Below the pieces are notes generated by a model. It was not told the origin of the DNA. It did no database searches and worked only from the letters and a program-made list of their open reading frames with translations. A DNA stretch of 64,000 nucleotides from Streptomyces sp. NBC_01283 (GTDB lineage Bacteria > Actinomycetota > Actinomycetes > Streptomycetales > Streptomycetaceae). Position numbers and translations under genes: made by a program. Positions 34,792-43,393 of the stretch are shown in pieces (within the stretch, counting starts at the first letter, position 1; the number at the start of each line of letters is the position of its first letter). Location: contig NZ_CP108430.1 in the NCBI RefSeq assembly GCF_041435335.1, positions 8,962,001-9,026,000 of the forward strand, in the 5' to 3' direction.

Positions 34792-35301
34792 ATGCGCATC
34801 CGCTCCGCTCTCACCGCGCTCGCGCTCACCACCGGCGCCCTGATCGCCCCCGGCTTCGGCGTCCTGACCACGGCCACCGACGCCTTCGCCGCCACCAAGA
34901 TCAGCCATGCCACCGCAACCTCGATGTTCCGTGAGGTCGGCATCACCTGGTCGTCCTCCGGCGGCTGCTCGGACCGTAACAACCCGACGTGTACGTCCTT
35001 CGAGCAACTCAACCTTGCCACCGCGCAGGGTGCCCAGACCCTCAAGCGCGCCAGCGGGTGCGCCCTCAACATCACGGGTGGCACGGAGACCGGCCACGCG
35101 AGCGGCACGTACTCGCACTGGAACGGATACAAGCTCGACTACGGCAAGAACACCTGCGTCACGAGCTACGTCAAGAACACCTTCACCTACATCGGCCTGC
35201 GCGGTGACGGTGCCCCGCAGTACAAGTCCGGCTCCGGCAACATCTACGCGGACGAGGGCAACCACTGGGACGTCCTCTACTACAACTGCGGCGGCTGCTG
35301 A
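34792..35301 (+). CDS. Secreted small protein with M15/hedgehog-type zinc peptidase motifs
   Basis: 169 residues from ATG 34792, preceded by AGGAAGGA. A signal peptide runs to about ATDAFAA (residue 34). Six cysteines suggest disulfides. YSHWNGYKLD (His109, Asp116) has the spacing of the M15 SxHxxGxAxD motif, and DEGNHWDV (Glu155, His158, Asp160) fits the ExxH part. Together these are the zinc site and base of D-Ala-D-Ala/hedgehog-type peptidases. I infer a secreted peptidoglycan-directed or related zinc hydrolase; it is shorter than typical M15 enzymes, and one ligand differs in context. Confidence 0.7.
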   Translation: MRIRSALTALALTTGALIAPGFGVLTTATDAFAATKISHATATSMFREVGITWSSSGGCSDRNNPTCTSFEQLNLATAQGAQTLKRASGCALNITGGTETGHASGTYSHWNGYKLDYGKNTCVTSYVKNTFTYIGLRGDGAPQYKSGSGNIYADEGNHWDVLYYNCGGC

Positions 35302-35416
35302 CCCTCCGCGAGACCTGGCGGGCCGGGCGCGGCGTCGGCGTCACCTCTGAGCCGACACAGCCGACACACTCCTGCAGGGCCCTGGTTCCCGCCATCGCCG
35401 GTGCGACACTTGCGCG

Positions 35417-35689
35417 GTGACGGACAGTGAACGGACAGCGGACCGGCGCCTGGAGCGAGCCATCCTGGATCTGCTGGAGCAGCGTGGCCCGACCTCGACG
35501 ATCTGCCCCTCCGACGCCGCGCGGGCGGTATACGAGGGGGACGGCGACGGCTGGCGCGAGCTCATGGAACCGGCCCGCCGCGCGGCCCGGCGCCTGGTCG
35601 CGGCCGGCGAAGTGGAGATCACCCAGGGCGGCCGCCCCGTCGATCCGACGAAGGCCCGCGGTCCGATCCGCATCCGCCGCGCCCGCTGA
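35417..35689 (+). CDS. DUF3253-type small winged-helix protein
   Basis: 90 residues from GTG 35417. The sequence LERAILDLLEQRGPTSTICP, then WRELMEPARRAARRLVAAGEVEITQGG and KARGPIRIRRAR follows the DUF3253 pattern, a compact helix-turn-helix-like fold of unknown role. It is a single gene with no signal peptide, possibly nucleic-acid binding given its basic C-terminus. Confidence 0.75.
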   Translation: MTDSERTADRRLERAILDLLEQRGPTSTICPSDAARAVYEGDGDGWRELMEPARRAARRLVAAGEVEITQGGRPVDPTKARGPIRIRRAR

Positions 35690-35820
35690 CACGTTCGAAA
35701 GCCGGCACCGGCCGGGGCGGGCAGCGCTCCTGTCGGCCCCGGCAGGGAACCCGGAACGTGCAGCCCAACTGCCTGACACCTCAGGGGGGTTGGGTGGCGC
35801 CCATTGCTAGGATGACGCCC

Positions 35821-36657
35821 ATGCGGATAGGCGTGAACGTCCCCAACTTCGGGCCCGGGGCGAATCCGGATCACCTAGCCCGGTGGGCCGCGACCGTGGA
35901 GGGGCTCGGCTTCGATCTGCTGATGATGTCCGATCACGTGGCGATCACGCCGGATGTGGCCGAGCAATATCCCGCACCCTTCTACGAGCCTTTCACCACG
36001 CTCGCCTGGATGGCCGGAATCACGACCGGGATCCACCTGGGGACGACCGTTCTCATCACCCCCTACCGGCACCCGCTGCTCGTCGCCCGCATGGCCGCCA
36101 ACCTGCAACAGCTCAGCGGCGGCCGACTGGTGCTGGGCGTCGGGGTCGGCTGGGCCCGGGAGGAGTTCGAGGCACTCGGCGTCCCCTTCGAACGCCGTGG
36201 CGTGCTGACCGACGAACACCTGCGGACGATGCGCGCCGCATGGGACAACGACGCCGACTACCGATCCGGACAGGTGCCGATCTGGATCGGTGGCAACAGC
36301 GACGCGGCGATACGCCGTGCCCTGCGTTTCGGAGCTCCCTGGCATCCGCTGCGGTTCACGATGCCTTGGTTCAGGGACGCGCTCGTGCGGCTGAAGGGGA
36401 TTTCCGCGCAACTCGGTCAGCCCACGCCGGGTCTGGCGCCGCGGATCCGTCTCCGACTCACGGAAGAACCGGTGGACCACCCGGATCGCCGAGCAGGAGA
36501 GGGAACCATCGAACAGTTCCTGGAGGACGTCGAGGAACTGCGCCTGGCCGGTGCCGACACCGTGCTTCTCGATCCGTACCACGGGGATCCCGATGAGACC
36601 CTGCGGCCCGAGACGGCCTGGCACGCCCTGGCCACCGTGGCCGCACACCGAACCTAG
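35821..36657 (+). CDS. LLM-class F420-dependent oxidoreductase
   Basis: 278 residues. I use ATG 35821 (MRIGVNVPNFGPG) because AGGATGA lies just upstream; an ATG at 35812 is the alternative. Luciferase-like motifs: GFDLLMMSDHVAI, TTVLITPYRHPLLVARMAANL, GGRLVLGVGVGWAREEFEALG and VPIWIGGNSDAAIRRALRFG. It is the TIGR03619-like group of F420 (or FMN) enzymes of actinobacteria, which hydride-transfer to unknown small substrates. Single gene. Confidence 0.85.
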   Translation: MRIGVNVPNFGPGANPDHLARWAATVEGLGFDLLMMSDHVAITPDVAEQYPAPFYEPFTTLAWMAGITTGIHLGTTVLITPYRHPLLVARMAANLQQLSGGRLVLGVGVGWAREEFEALGVPFERRGVLTDEHLRTMRAAWDNDADYRSGQVPIWIGGNSDAAIRRALRFGAPWHPLRFTMPWFRDALVRLKGISAQLGQPTPGLAPRIRLRLTEEPVDHPDRRAGEGTIEQFLEDVEELRLAGADTVLLDPYHGDPDETLRPETAWHALATVAAHRT

Positions 36658-36747
36658 CCCGCATCTCGCCGGCCACCCTGGTGAGCAAGCCAAGGCAAGC
36701 CGAGCCGAGCCAAGTCAAGACGCGACAGATTGAGGGATGAAGCAGCA

Positions 36748-37293
36748 GTGGCACCTCACGATCACGACCTTTCTGGGACCGGCGCCGCTCCCGCCGCCGT
36801 CACCGAGACCGACCTGGTCCATCTGCGGCGCTGCGTGGCACTGGCGGCCGAGGCGCTCGACGCCGGTGACCTGCCGTTCGGGTCCGTGCTCGTCGACGCG
36901 GACGGCAAGGTCAGGGCGGAGGACCGCAACCGCGAGTCGACCACCAAGGACCCGACATCACACCCGGAGCTGGCACTGGCCCAGTGGGCCGCGGCTCACA
37001 TGGCCCCCGAGGAACGGGCCACGGCGACCGTGTACACCTCGGGCGAGCACTGCCCGATGTGCGCCGCCGCTCACGGGTGGGTCGGCCTCGGTCGCATCGT
37101 GTACGCGAGTTCCTCCCGCCAGGCCCGGGACTGGAAGGCCGAGTGGGGCGTGCCCAACACGTCACCCTTGAGCCCGCTGACCATCCAGGACGTGGTGCCC
37201 GCTCTGGAGGTGGCCGGGCCGGTACCTGAACTCGCCGACGAGGTACGTGAGTTGCAGTGGCGCTTCCGTAACAGGAAGAGCGCGATCGGCTGA
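36748..37293 (+). CDS. Nucleoside/guanine-type deaminase
   Basis: 181 residues from GTG 36748, with GAGGG upstream. The zinc site of the CMP/dCMP deaminase fold is TSHPELALAQW (His and proton-shuttle Glu) plus EHCPMCAAAHGW (PCxxC-type cysteines). The sequence LPFGSVLVDADGKV is typical of the tRNA-adenosine/guanine deaminase subgroup. It deaminates a nucleobase or nucleoside; substrate unsettled. Single gene. Confidence 0.83.
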   Translation: MAPHDHDLSGTGAAPAAVTETDLVHLRRCVALAAEALDAGDLPFGSVLVDADGKVRAEDRNRESTTKDPTSHPELALAQWAAAHMAPEERATATVYTSGEHCPMCAAAHGWVGLGRIVYASSSRQARDWKAEWGVPNTSPLSPLTIQDVVPALEVAGPVPELADEVRELQWRFRNRKSAIG

Positions 37294-37901
37294 CAGCCGG
37301 GCAGGCCGGCCGATGACGGCCCGGTCCCGTACATCAGGTCCCGCACATTCTTGCCGTTCGCTCCGGTCACTCATCACTCAGGACGCGCATGAAGCACACG
37401 CCTTCTGGTCCATGGAGAAGCCTCGCAGGGGGAGGCGGGCATCCGGGAAAAGCCACGGAGCCGGCGGGCGACGCGGCGCGGCAGACCGAGCGGGCCCGGG
37501 GGATTCGGCGGGTCGGCCGGTGAGGAGAGGGGCGCTGACCTCGACGAACAGTGAACGGTCTGCAGTCTGGTTGCCAGGCCGGCTAGTTGGACCGCCGGCT
37601 AGGGGGAGCGTCTGCTTTACTCGCCGCTCACGTTCGACCGCACGCCGTGACGTCGCCCACGGCTACGTGATGCACCGACCCGCCCGATCGAGCCAGCCCG
37701 AATCAGGTACTGAGCCTGCCTGAACCAGGTACGGATTCGGCCCGAACCGGGTATTGAGGGGGTACTGAGCCGGTGAGCCGCTAGGCACGGCCATCCTCAC
37801 GTTCCATCAAAACGGCTCAACGGTGTCTGTCCGTATGCGTGCTCCCGTGCAGTGCCCTGCCGAGTTGGGCGAGGTCGACGTTGGGCTCGGGGCCGCCGTA
37901 C
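37294..37901. other. Intergenic region with short tandem repeat
   Basis: 608 bp with no convincing gene on either strand. It contains a degenerate 22-bp tandem repeat at 37697-37762. No clear terminator for the deaminase gene. Confidence 0.45.
37697..37762. repeat. Three degenerate 22-bp tandem units
   Basis: Units begin CCCGAATCAGGTACTGAG, CCTGAACCAGGTACGGAT and CCCGAACCGGGTATTGAG, each 22 bp, followed by a partial GTACTGAGCC. The conserved part is C-C/T-GAAyCrGGTA. No gene overlaps; role unknown. Confidence 0.5.
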
Positions 37902-38213
37902 CTACCAGTACGTACGCGTGATCTTGTCAGGCAGCTGCCCCTGCCCCTGCCGCTTCGCCTCCTGGAAGATCACTGATGCCGCAAGCAGGAAGGCGTGGCG
38001 GACTTTCGGGTCCGGGTCGGGGTTTTCCACAGTCGCGACGTTCTTGTCGAGAAGCATGTGGCCGAGGGGTGTGCCCTCCGGTGTGCAGGGCCGGGCGACT
38101 GATCCCTCCGGGTCGATCAGGACGTTTCCGGTAGCACCTGCCGCAGACTCCCATACGTAGACGAATCCCGTCTCGAGAGAAAGACACTTCCTGCACATCA
38201 GTGACGCAGGCAC
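37902..38213 (-). CDS. Hypothetical protein with N-terminal CxxC
   Basis: 103 residues from GTG 38213, chosen because GGAGAGG lies just upstream; ATG 38198 (MCRKCLSLETG) is possible. The sequence VYVWESAAGATGNVLIDPEG, then HAFLLAASVIFQEAKRQG is a mix of strand and helix with no membrane segment. I do not recognise the family. Isolated gene. Confidence 0.6.
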   Translation of the reverse strand: MPASLMCRKCLSLETGFVYVWESAAGATGNVLIDPEGSVARPCTPEGTPLGHMLLDKNVATVENPDPDPKVRHAFLLAASVIFQEAKRQGQGQLPDKITRTYW

Positions 38214-38470
38214 GGGACCTCTCCACCTCCCACACGCTCGCGGCGGCCGTCCCACCGGCCTCCATCAACAAGGTGCCCCGAGCGAAGTGGTGCCCCGCCC
38301 GCGCATGGGTCGGCGGCAGAGGGGCACACGGAGCTAGCACGGCAACGACCCAGCAGCCGCACAGTTCGCGGGTGACAGGTTCCCACCTGTTCAGGGCTGT
38401 GCAGAGGGCGGGAACTGCAGGTCGGACAGAAGGCCGCGCGTACCACCGAGACTAGACGTTAGGAAGAATC

Positions 38471-38626
38471 ATGATTGTCCTTGGTGTCATCTTGCTCATC
38501 ATCGGCCTGCTGGTCGGTGTCTCGTTGCTGACGACGGTCGGCGGCATACTCGTCGTGGTCGGCGCCGTCCTGTGGGTCCTGGGCGCGAGCGGGCGTGCGG
38601 TGGGTGGACGTAAACACTACTTCTAG
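38471..38626 (+). CDS. Very small membrane protein, 51 residues (DUF6131-like)
   Basis: ATG 38471 follows AGGAAG. Two closely spaced hydrophobic segments (MIVLGVILLIIGLLVG and VGGILVVVGAVLWVLG) form a helical hairpin, then a basic tail GRAVGGRKHYF. Such mini-proteins are widespread in Streptomyces, likely inner-membrane, with no assigned function. Good ribosome site and composition support it as a real gene. Confidence 0.75.
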   Translation: MIVLGVILLIIGLLVGVSLLTTVGGILVVVGAVLWVLGASGRAVGGRKHYF

Positions 38627-38916
38627 AAGAAATGTCCATCGGTGTTCGTGCCCCCTTACCCGGCATACGAGCTTCTGCGTTGTGCCGGGGCCTTGGCCTT
38701 TGGGCGAGAGGCTCCGTGGCATCCGGCCGCGGAGCCTCCGCGAAAACCCGTTGGCGAGCCACGGTGGCCACTGCTACTTTGCCGGAGGCCGTGCGAGAGA
38801 ACGAGGAGGTGGTACCCGTGAACGCAGTATCGACATGGGTGCTCCCCTCCGGGGTCACGGTCGGGCGATAGGTCGTCCGGGAGCGCCGTTCCAGTGCTCT
38901 CCCGAAAGGCACGACC

Positions 38917-39648
38917 ATGCATTTCACTTCTGAACAGCGTCTCGACGACGGAGTCCTCGAGCGCGAGTTCACCCTCGGCGAGATCCCCGGCACCCTGTGG
39001 ACGCCGGAATCCGCCGCACCAGCCGCACCGGCCCCGCTGATCCTGATGGCTCACAACAACGGCCTGCCCAAGGCGGAACCCCGGCTGGTGGCCCGGGCCC
39101 GGCACACCGCGGCGCGCGGCTACGCGGTGGCCACCATCGACGCCGCCGGATGCGGTGGCCGGCCCCGTTCCGCCGCCGATGAGCAGGCACGCGCCGACCT
39201 CCGCCGGGCGATGCAGGCCGGCGAGCCGGTCGACGAGATCTTCGAGTCCTTCATCGGCCCGCTGGTCGAAAAGGCGGTCCCGGAATGGCGGACCACCCTG
39301 GACACCCTCCTTGCGCTGCCCGAGATCGGCGGCCCGGTCGGGTACTCGGGGTGGACCGCCCTCGGCATCCGCCTGGCGGTGGTCGAACCGCGCATCGCGG
39401 CCGTCGGCTTCTTCGCCGGGGGTTTCGTGCCCAGCGCTCAGCGCGAGGAGGCTCGGCAGGTCACGGTTCCGCTGCTGTTCCTGCTGCAGTGGGATGACGA
39501 GGGAAACCCTCGGCAGCGGGCCCTGGACCTGTTCGACGCCTTCGGCACCAAGGAGAAGACGCTGCATGCCAATCTGGGCGGGCACACCGGTACCCCGTGG
39601 TTCGAGGTGGAGGACGGGGGCCGGTTCTTCGACCGGCACCTGAAGTGA
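38917..39648 (+). CDS. Dienelactone hydrolase-like alpha/beta hydrolase
   Basis: 243 residues. Oxyanion region LILMAHNNGLPK, nucleophile elbow GYSGWTALG (Ser), acid likely in LLQWDDEGN, histidine in NLGGHTGTPWFE. The nucleophile motif GxSxxT is slightly unusual but acceptable. Cytoplasmic, no signal peptide. The gap of 290 bp upstream (38627-38916) holds no gene I can support. Substrate unknown. Confidence 0.75.
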   Translation: MHFTSEQRLDDGVLEREFTLGEIPGTLWTPESAAPAAPAPLILMAHNNGLPKAEPRLVARARHTAARGYAVATIDAAGCGGRPRSAADEQARADLRRAMQAGEPVDEIFESFIGPLVEKAVPEWRTTLDTLLALPEIGGPVGYSGWTALGIRLAVVEPRIAAVGFFAGGFVPSAQREEARQVTVPLLFLLQWDDEGNPRQRALDLFDAFGTKEKTLHANLGGHTGTPWFEVEDGGRFFDRHLK

Positions 39649-39825
39649 GGCCGGTCCGTCTGACCAGCAGTAGTCGACGTTAGACGGCGTCGGCCGGTAC
39701 CCGCTCATCAAGGACGGGCCCCAACCCTCCTCGATGGCGGTGGCCGGCAGATCCACAAGCCGCCTCGATCGCGGCGGTACCTGCCATCACCGGTACCGGC
39801 CGATCGGGGTGGCGCTCGACCCGAA

Positions 39826-40239
39826 CTACGACTCGACTACTTGCCGGCCCTGCGGTGCCAGGGTGCGCAGGACGCAGAACTCGTTGCCCTCGGGGTCGGC
39901 CATGACCACCCAGCCGCAGTGCGGGCCCTGACCCACATCGGTCCTGGCGGCGCCGAGGCCGAGCAGTCTGGTCACTTCGTCGTCGGTGCTGTTGTCGATC
40001 GGGCTGATGTCGAAGTGAAGCCGGTTCTTTACAGTCCTGGCCTCGGGCACCCGGATGAACAGCAGGGTGGGCGGCATCTGGCGTGCCCGGACATCCTCGA
40101 TGGTCGGTACCCACGAGCCGATCTCGACCTTGCCCTCGCTCCGGTCGATCACCTTGAAGTCCAGGACCTGGCACCAGAAGGCCGCGAGCCTCTCCGGATC
40201 GTGGCAGTCAACGGCCAACTCGGTGAACCTGCTTGTCAT
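39826..40239 (-). CDS. Small VOC/glyoxalase-like protein
   Basis: 137 residues, one pair of betaalphabetabetabeta modules: FTELAVDCHDPERLAAFWCQVL, VKNRLHFDISPID and GWVVMADPEGNEFCVL. Actinobacteria have many such proteins, mostly of unknown role (resistance, isomerase or dioxygenase). Downstream of TetR on the same strand. The gap between them (40285-40311) has a (GCCC)n run of six to seven units. Confidence 0.75.
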   Translation of the reverse strand: MTSRFTELAVDCHDPERLAAFWCQVLDFKVIDRSEGKVEIGSWVPTIEDVRARQMPPTLLFIRVPEARTVKNRLHFDISPIDNSTDDEVTRLLGLGAARTDVGQGPHCGWVVMADPEGNEFCVLRTLAPQGRQVVES

Positions 40240-40325
40240 GTCACTCCCAGATAGTGCGGACGGGGCTCAGGGTATTGGCTCGTGCCGCCCGCCCGCCCGC
40301 CCGCCCGCCCGGCAAGGCCGAAGCG

Positions 40326-40928
40326 CTACGTCGGTCGCCGTCGCACGGCGTCGGCGACAACCGCTGTCACGAGCTTGTTGACGGCCGCCGAGGTCGGCGG
40401 GCCGGGGTCGCGGTCCGCGAACAGGAGATGCCCGCCCCCCACCAGGGACAGGGTGAGTGAGTCGATGTCGGCGTCGGCCGCTATGCGACCGAGTTCACGC
40501 TCGTCGGCCAGATATGCGGAGACCGCGGTCGTGGCCTCGGCGAGGATCGCGATCCCGCCTCCGGGCCTGGCTTGCCGCAGTCGCGCGCGCAGCTCGTCCC
40601 GGAAGGTGATGAGCGGGATGATCGCCACCGGTACCGGCCCGAACAGGGTGGTCAGCGCGCTGGTGAGGTTGCCGGCCACTGTGCCGGTTCCGGCGGACTC
40701 GCGCAGCGCGATCGCCTGCGTCTCGAGCTGCGCGGCCCGGTCGAGCACGAGGTCGGTGAGCAAGGCGTCGAAGTCGGTGAAGTGCCGGTGCAGTACGCCC
40801 TTGGCGCAGCCCGCCTCTTCGGTGACGGCCCGGCTGGTCATCCCGTTGGGTCCGTCCCGCAGGAGCACGCGTTCGGCAGCGTCGAACAGATGCTGACGAG
40901 CGTCGCGAAGGTGTACCCCAGTCGGCAT
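40326..40928 (-). CDS. TetR-family transcriptional repressor
   Basis: 200 residues from ATG 40928 (MPTGVHLRDARQ), with GAGAGGACC upstream. The helix-turn-helix is GMTSRAVTEEAGCAKGVLHRHFTDFDALL; the ligand domain is helical. It is divergent from the methyltransferase at 41001, and a perfect 16-bp inverted repeat sits between them, overlapping that gene's start codon. It most likely represses the methyltransferase and itself. Confidence 0.86.
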   Translation of the reverse strand: MPTGVHLRDARQHLFDAAERVLLRDGPNGMTSRAVTEEAGCAKGVLHRHFTDFDALLTDLVLDRAAQLETQAIALRESAGTGTVAGNLTSALTTLFGPVPVAIIPLITFRDELRARLRQARPGGGIAILAEATTAVSAYLADERELGRIAADADIDSLTLSLVGGGHLLFADRDPGPPTSAAVNKLVTAVVADAVRRRPT

Positions 40929-40972
40929 CCACAGGTCCTCTCGTGCGTCAACTCGCTGCCAACGATGGCGTA

Positions 40973-41008
40973 GTGGGCATGCGCCCACTAAGGTGGGCGC
41001 ATGCCCAC
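40973..41008. promoter_or_regulatory. TetR operator overlapping a start codon
   Basis: Two 16-bp arms, GTGGGCATGCGCCCAC (40973-40988) and its exact reverse complement (40993-41008), separated by TAAG. Each arm is itself an imperfect dyad GTGGGC-N4-GCCCAC. The right arm covers the methyltransferase ATG at 41001 and its ribosome site AAGGTGG. Binding here would block both transcription and start-codon access. Confidence 0.75.
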
Positions 41009-41828
41009 CTTACCGCGAGAGCAACCAGATCCATCCCGGTCGGAACCGCACAAGGCCCGTCGGATGGCCGAGTCATTCGGCGCTGACGCGCAACGCTACG
41101 ACCAGGCCCGGCCCAACTACCCTGATGAGTTGGTGGCCCGAATCGTCGCCGGAAGCCCGGGAGTTGACGTGCTCGACGTCGGCTGTGGCACCGGTATCGC
41201 AGCCCGCCAGTTCCAGGCCGTCGGCTGCGCCGTGCTCGGCGTGGAGCCTGATGCGCGGATGGCCGACTTCGCCCGAGCTCGTGGCGTGCAGGTCGAGGTG
41301 GCGGACTTTGAAGCCTGGGAGTCGGGCGGGCGGACATTCGACGCGGTCATTGCCGCCCAGTCGTGGCACTGGGTGGATCCCGCCATCGGTGCCGTGAAGG
41401 CGGCGCATGTGCTGCGGCCGGGCGGTCGGTTGGCGATCTTCGGGCACGTGTACGAGCCGCCTGCCGAGGTGGCCGAACCGTTCGCCGCTGCCTACCGGCG
41501 GGTGGCGCCCGACTCCCCGCTCAACGGCCAACCGGCCCGACGTCCACTCGACCTCTACAAGGCGGCCTACGCGAAGATCGCCGACAAGATCCGCGAGACC
41601 GAACAGTTCGACGAGCCCGAACAGTGGCGATTCGACTGGGAACAGTCCTACACGCGTGACCAATGGCTGGACCTGCTCCCCACCACCGGCGGCCTCACCC
41701 AACTCCGTCCCGATCAGCTGGCCGAGGTGCTGGACGCGGTGGGGGGAGCCATCGATTCCCTGGGCGGACGCTTCACGATGAACTACACCACCTTGGCAAC
41801 GACCGCCGTACGCGCCGGTACCTCTTGA
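41001..41828 (+). CDS. Class I SAM-dependent methyltransferase, TetR-controlled
   Basis: 275 residues from ATG 41001 (AAGGTGG upstream); ATG 41064 (MAESFGADAQRYDQARP) also fits the family. SAM motif VLDVGCGTGIAARQFQAVG, acidic VEPDARMADFAR, then FDAVIAAQSWHWVDP, the pattern of the UbiE/trans-aconitate-like methyltransferases. Substrate unknown. The gene is controlled by the adjacent TetR through the overlapping operator (inferred), so it may answer a toxic small molecule. Confidence 0.84.
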   Translation: MPTLPREQPDPSRSEPHKARRMAESFGADAQRYDQARPNYPDELVARIVAGSPGVDVLDVGCGTGIAARQFQAVGCAVLGVEPDARMADFARARGVQVEVADFEAWESGGRTFDAVIAAQSWHWVDPAIGAVKAAHVLRPGGRLAIFGHVYEPPAEVAEPFAAAYRRVAPDSPLNGQPARRPLDLYKAAYAKIADKIRETEQFDEPEQWRFDWEQSYTRDQWLDLLPTTGGLTQLRPDQLAEVLDAVGGAIDSLGGRFTMNYTTLATTAVRAGTS

Positions 41829-41907
41829 GCGGATCAGCCAAGTCGCCACGGTCTATGGTCGCGATCGCCCCGTCGCCGAGGTAGTGGATTCGCCGCCCGG
41901 CTGGGGC

Positions 41908-42544
41908 TCAGATGTCGAGGAAGCGGACGTCCTTGGCGTTGCGTTGGATGGAGCGGCGCGCTTCGACGACCTCTTCACCCATGAGAACGGAGAAGAGGTC
42001 GTCGGCGACGGCGGCGTCGTCCAGGCTCACCTGGCCCAGGACGCGGTGGTCGATGTCCATGGTGGTGATGCGCAGTTCCTCGGCGTTCATCTCGCCCAAG
42101 CCCTGGAAGCGCTGGATGGAGTCGTCCTTGATGCGCGCCGCCCCTGTCGGCGGCCCTGTTATATGAGGGCGTCGCGTTCCCGGTCGGAGAAGGCGTACTC
42201 GGCGTGCTCCCGGCTCCACTTGACCTTGTACAGCGGCGGCCGGGAGAGGTAGACGTGACCGTGCTCGATCAGCGGCCGCATGGAGCGGAACAGGAACGTC
42301 AGGAGCAGGGTGTTGATGTGCTGGCCGTCGACGTCGGCGTCCGCCATCAGAATGCCCTTGTGATAGCGGAGCTTGGCGAGGTCGAAGTCCTCGTGGAGGC
42401 CGGTGCCGAAGGCCGAGATGAGGGCCTGGATCTCCTGGTTGTGCAGGATCTTGTCGATGCGTGCCTTCTCGACGCTCAGGATCTTGCCGCGGATCGGCAG
42501 GATCGCCTGGAACTCGGGATTGCGGCCGGACTTGGCGGAACTTC
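41908..42544 (-). pseudogene. Truncated gyrB-like fragment (C-terminal third)
   Basis: The minus strand encodes [19 protein letters not shown] through [20 protein letters not shown] to SDRERDALI, the TOPRIM region of GyrB. Then TAA at about 42160 and a frame change intervene, and [20 protein letters not shown] to [10 protein letters not shown] completes the C-terminus. The ATPase and transducer domains are missing; the frame is closed by a stop just before SAKSG. Differences from usual actinobacterial GyrB (such as SREHAEYAF) suggest a second, possibly drug-resistant gyrB or parE-type gene that has decayed. Confidence 0.88.
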
Positions 42545-42711
42545 ACAGCGGGGGAGCCGCGGTCAGAGAAGCACCTCAAGGCCACGAGAGCGACCGAATC
42601 CGCCACCTCACCGACCCGGCGGACGCAGACCGGCGGCCTGTTCTGCTCTGTTCTGGTCTGCGTTCCTTACGTCGAGGTGATGCAGGCGCCAAAGGATGAG
42701 ACCAACAGCGG

Positions 42712-43218
42712 TCACATCTGGCGGCCGGCCGCGTCCCCGCCGGGGTCGTCGGCCAGCACGACGGACGCCGTGATCTGCTTGCCCACCGGCTCCCGGTGAA
42801 CGGCGAAGCTCTGGCAGACGGCCATGACGATCTCCAAGCCGTGCTGCCCGATCCGGCCCGGGTCGGCCGTCAGGACGGCCGGAAGGGTCGTGTTGCTGTC
42901 CCACACGCTCACCTGGACGGCGCCACCTTGGATCTCCAGCGTCAGCAGACACGGACCGGGGGCGTACTTGCGGGCGTTGGTCACCAGTTCGCTGACCACC
43001 AGTTGCACCATGTCCATCGCCCGCCTGGACACCGGCAGCCCATGGAGGGCCTGCACTTCGGTCAGGAAGGAACGGGCCAGGTCACGGGCTTCCGCGATCT
43101 CTTCGCTGCCCTCGAACGCAGCGGAAACCGACTCCGATCCGCCGAACAGCGACTGTCGGCCATCGGCCCCCGCGTGGTCCATACAGTCCGCCCCGGTATC
43201 CGTAATGCCACCCGTCAT
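42712..43218 (-). CDS. RsbW-like ATP-binding protein (anti-sigma/HATPase fold)
   Basis: 168 residues. The GHKL ATPase N-box is VVSELVTNARKYAPGP, with the G1-like DSNTTLPAVL and IGQHGLEIVMAVCQSFAV further on. Streptomyces genomes hold dozens of such stand-alone histidine-kinase-like ATPases that bind sigma or anti-sigma antagonists. No partner gene is next to it, so the target is unknown. Confidence 0.8.
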   Translation of the reverse strand: MTGGITDTGADCMDHAGADGRQSLFGGSESVSAAFEGSEEIAEARDLARSFLTEVQALHGLPVSRRAMDMVQLVVSELVTNARKYAPGPCLLTLEIQGGAVQVSVWDSNTTLPAVLTADPGRIGQHGLEIVMAVCQSFAVHREPVGKQITASVVLADDPGGDAAGRQM

Positions 43219-43393
43219 GCGGACCGTCTACCCGCAAAACGCCGACAAACGCAGTACGCACCCCCCGGAAATCGGCGTACCCAGAAGACACCGACACCTC
43301 GGCATCCTCCGAGCACGGCGCAGCGCAGGGCTGTCGTCGAAGCGTGTCTTCCTCCTCTTCCCTTCCTCTCTTCCCCCTCGGCTTCTGGCGTGC

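Noticed and set aside
37697..37762. Possible CRISPR-like array
   Set aside because: Units are contiguous and degenerate, with no unique spacers and no cas genes.
40285..40311. (GCCC)n run read as a functional repeat
   Set aside because: Simple low-complexity tract common in very GC-rich genomes; no paired structure or gene link.
41884..42252. Plus-strand ORF over the gyrB fragment
   Set aside because: Antisense frame; the minus strand reads conserved GyrB sequence.
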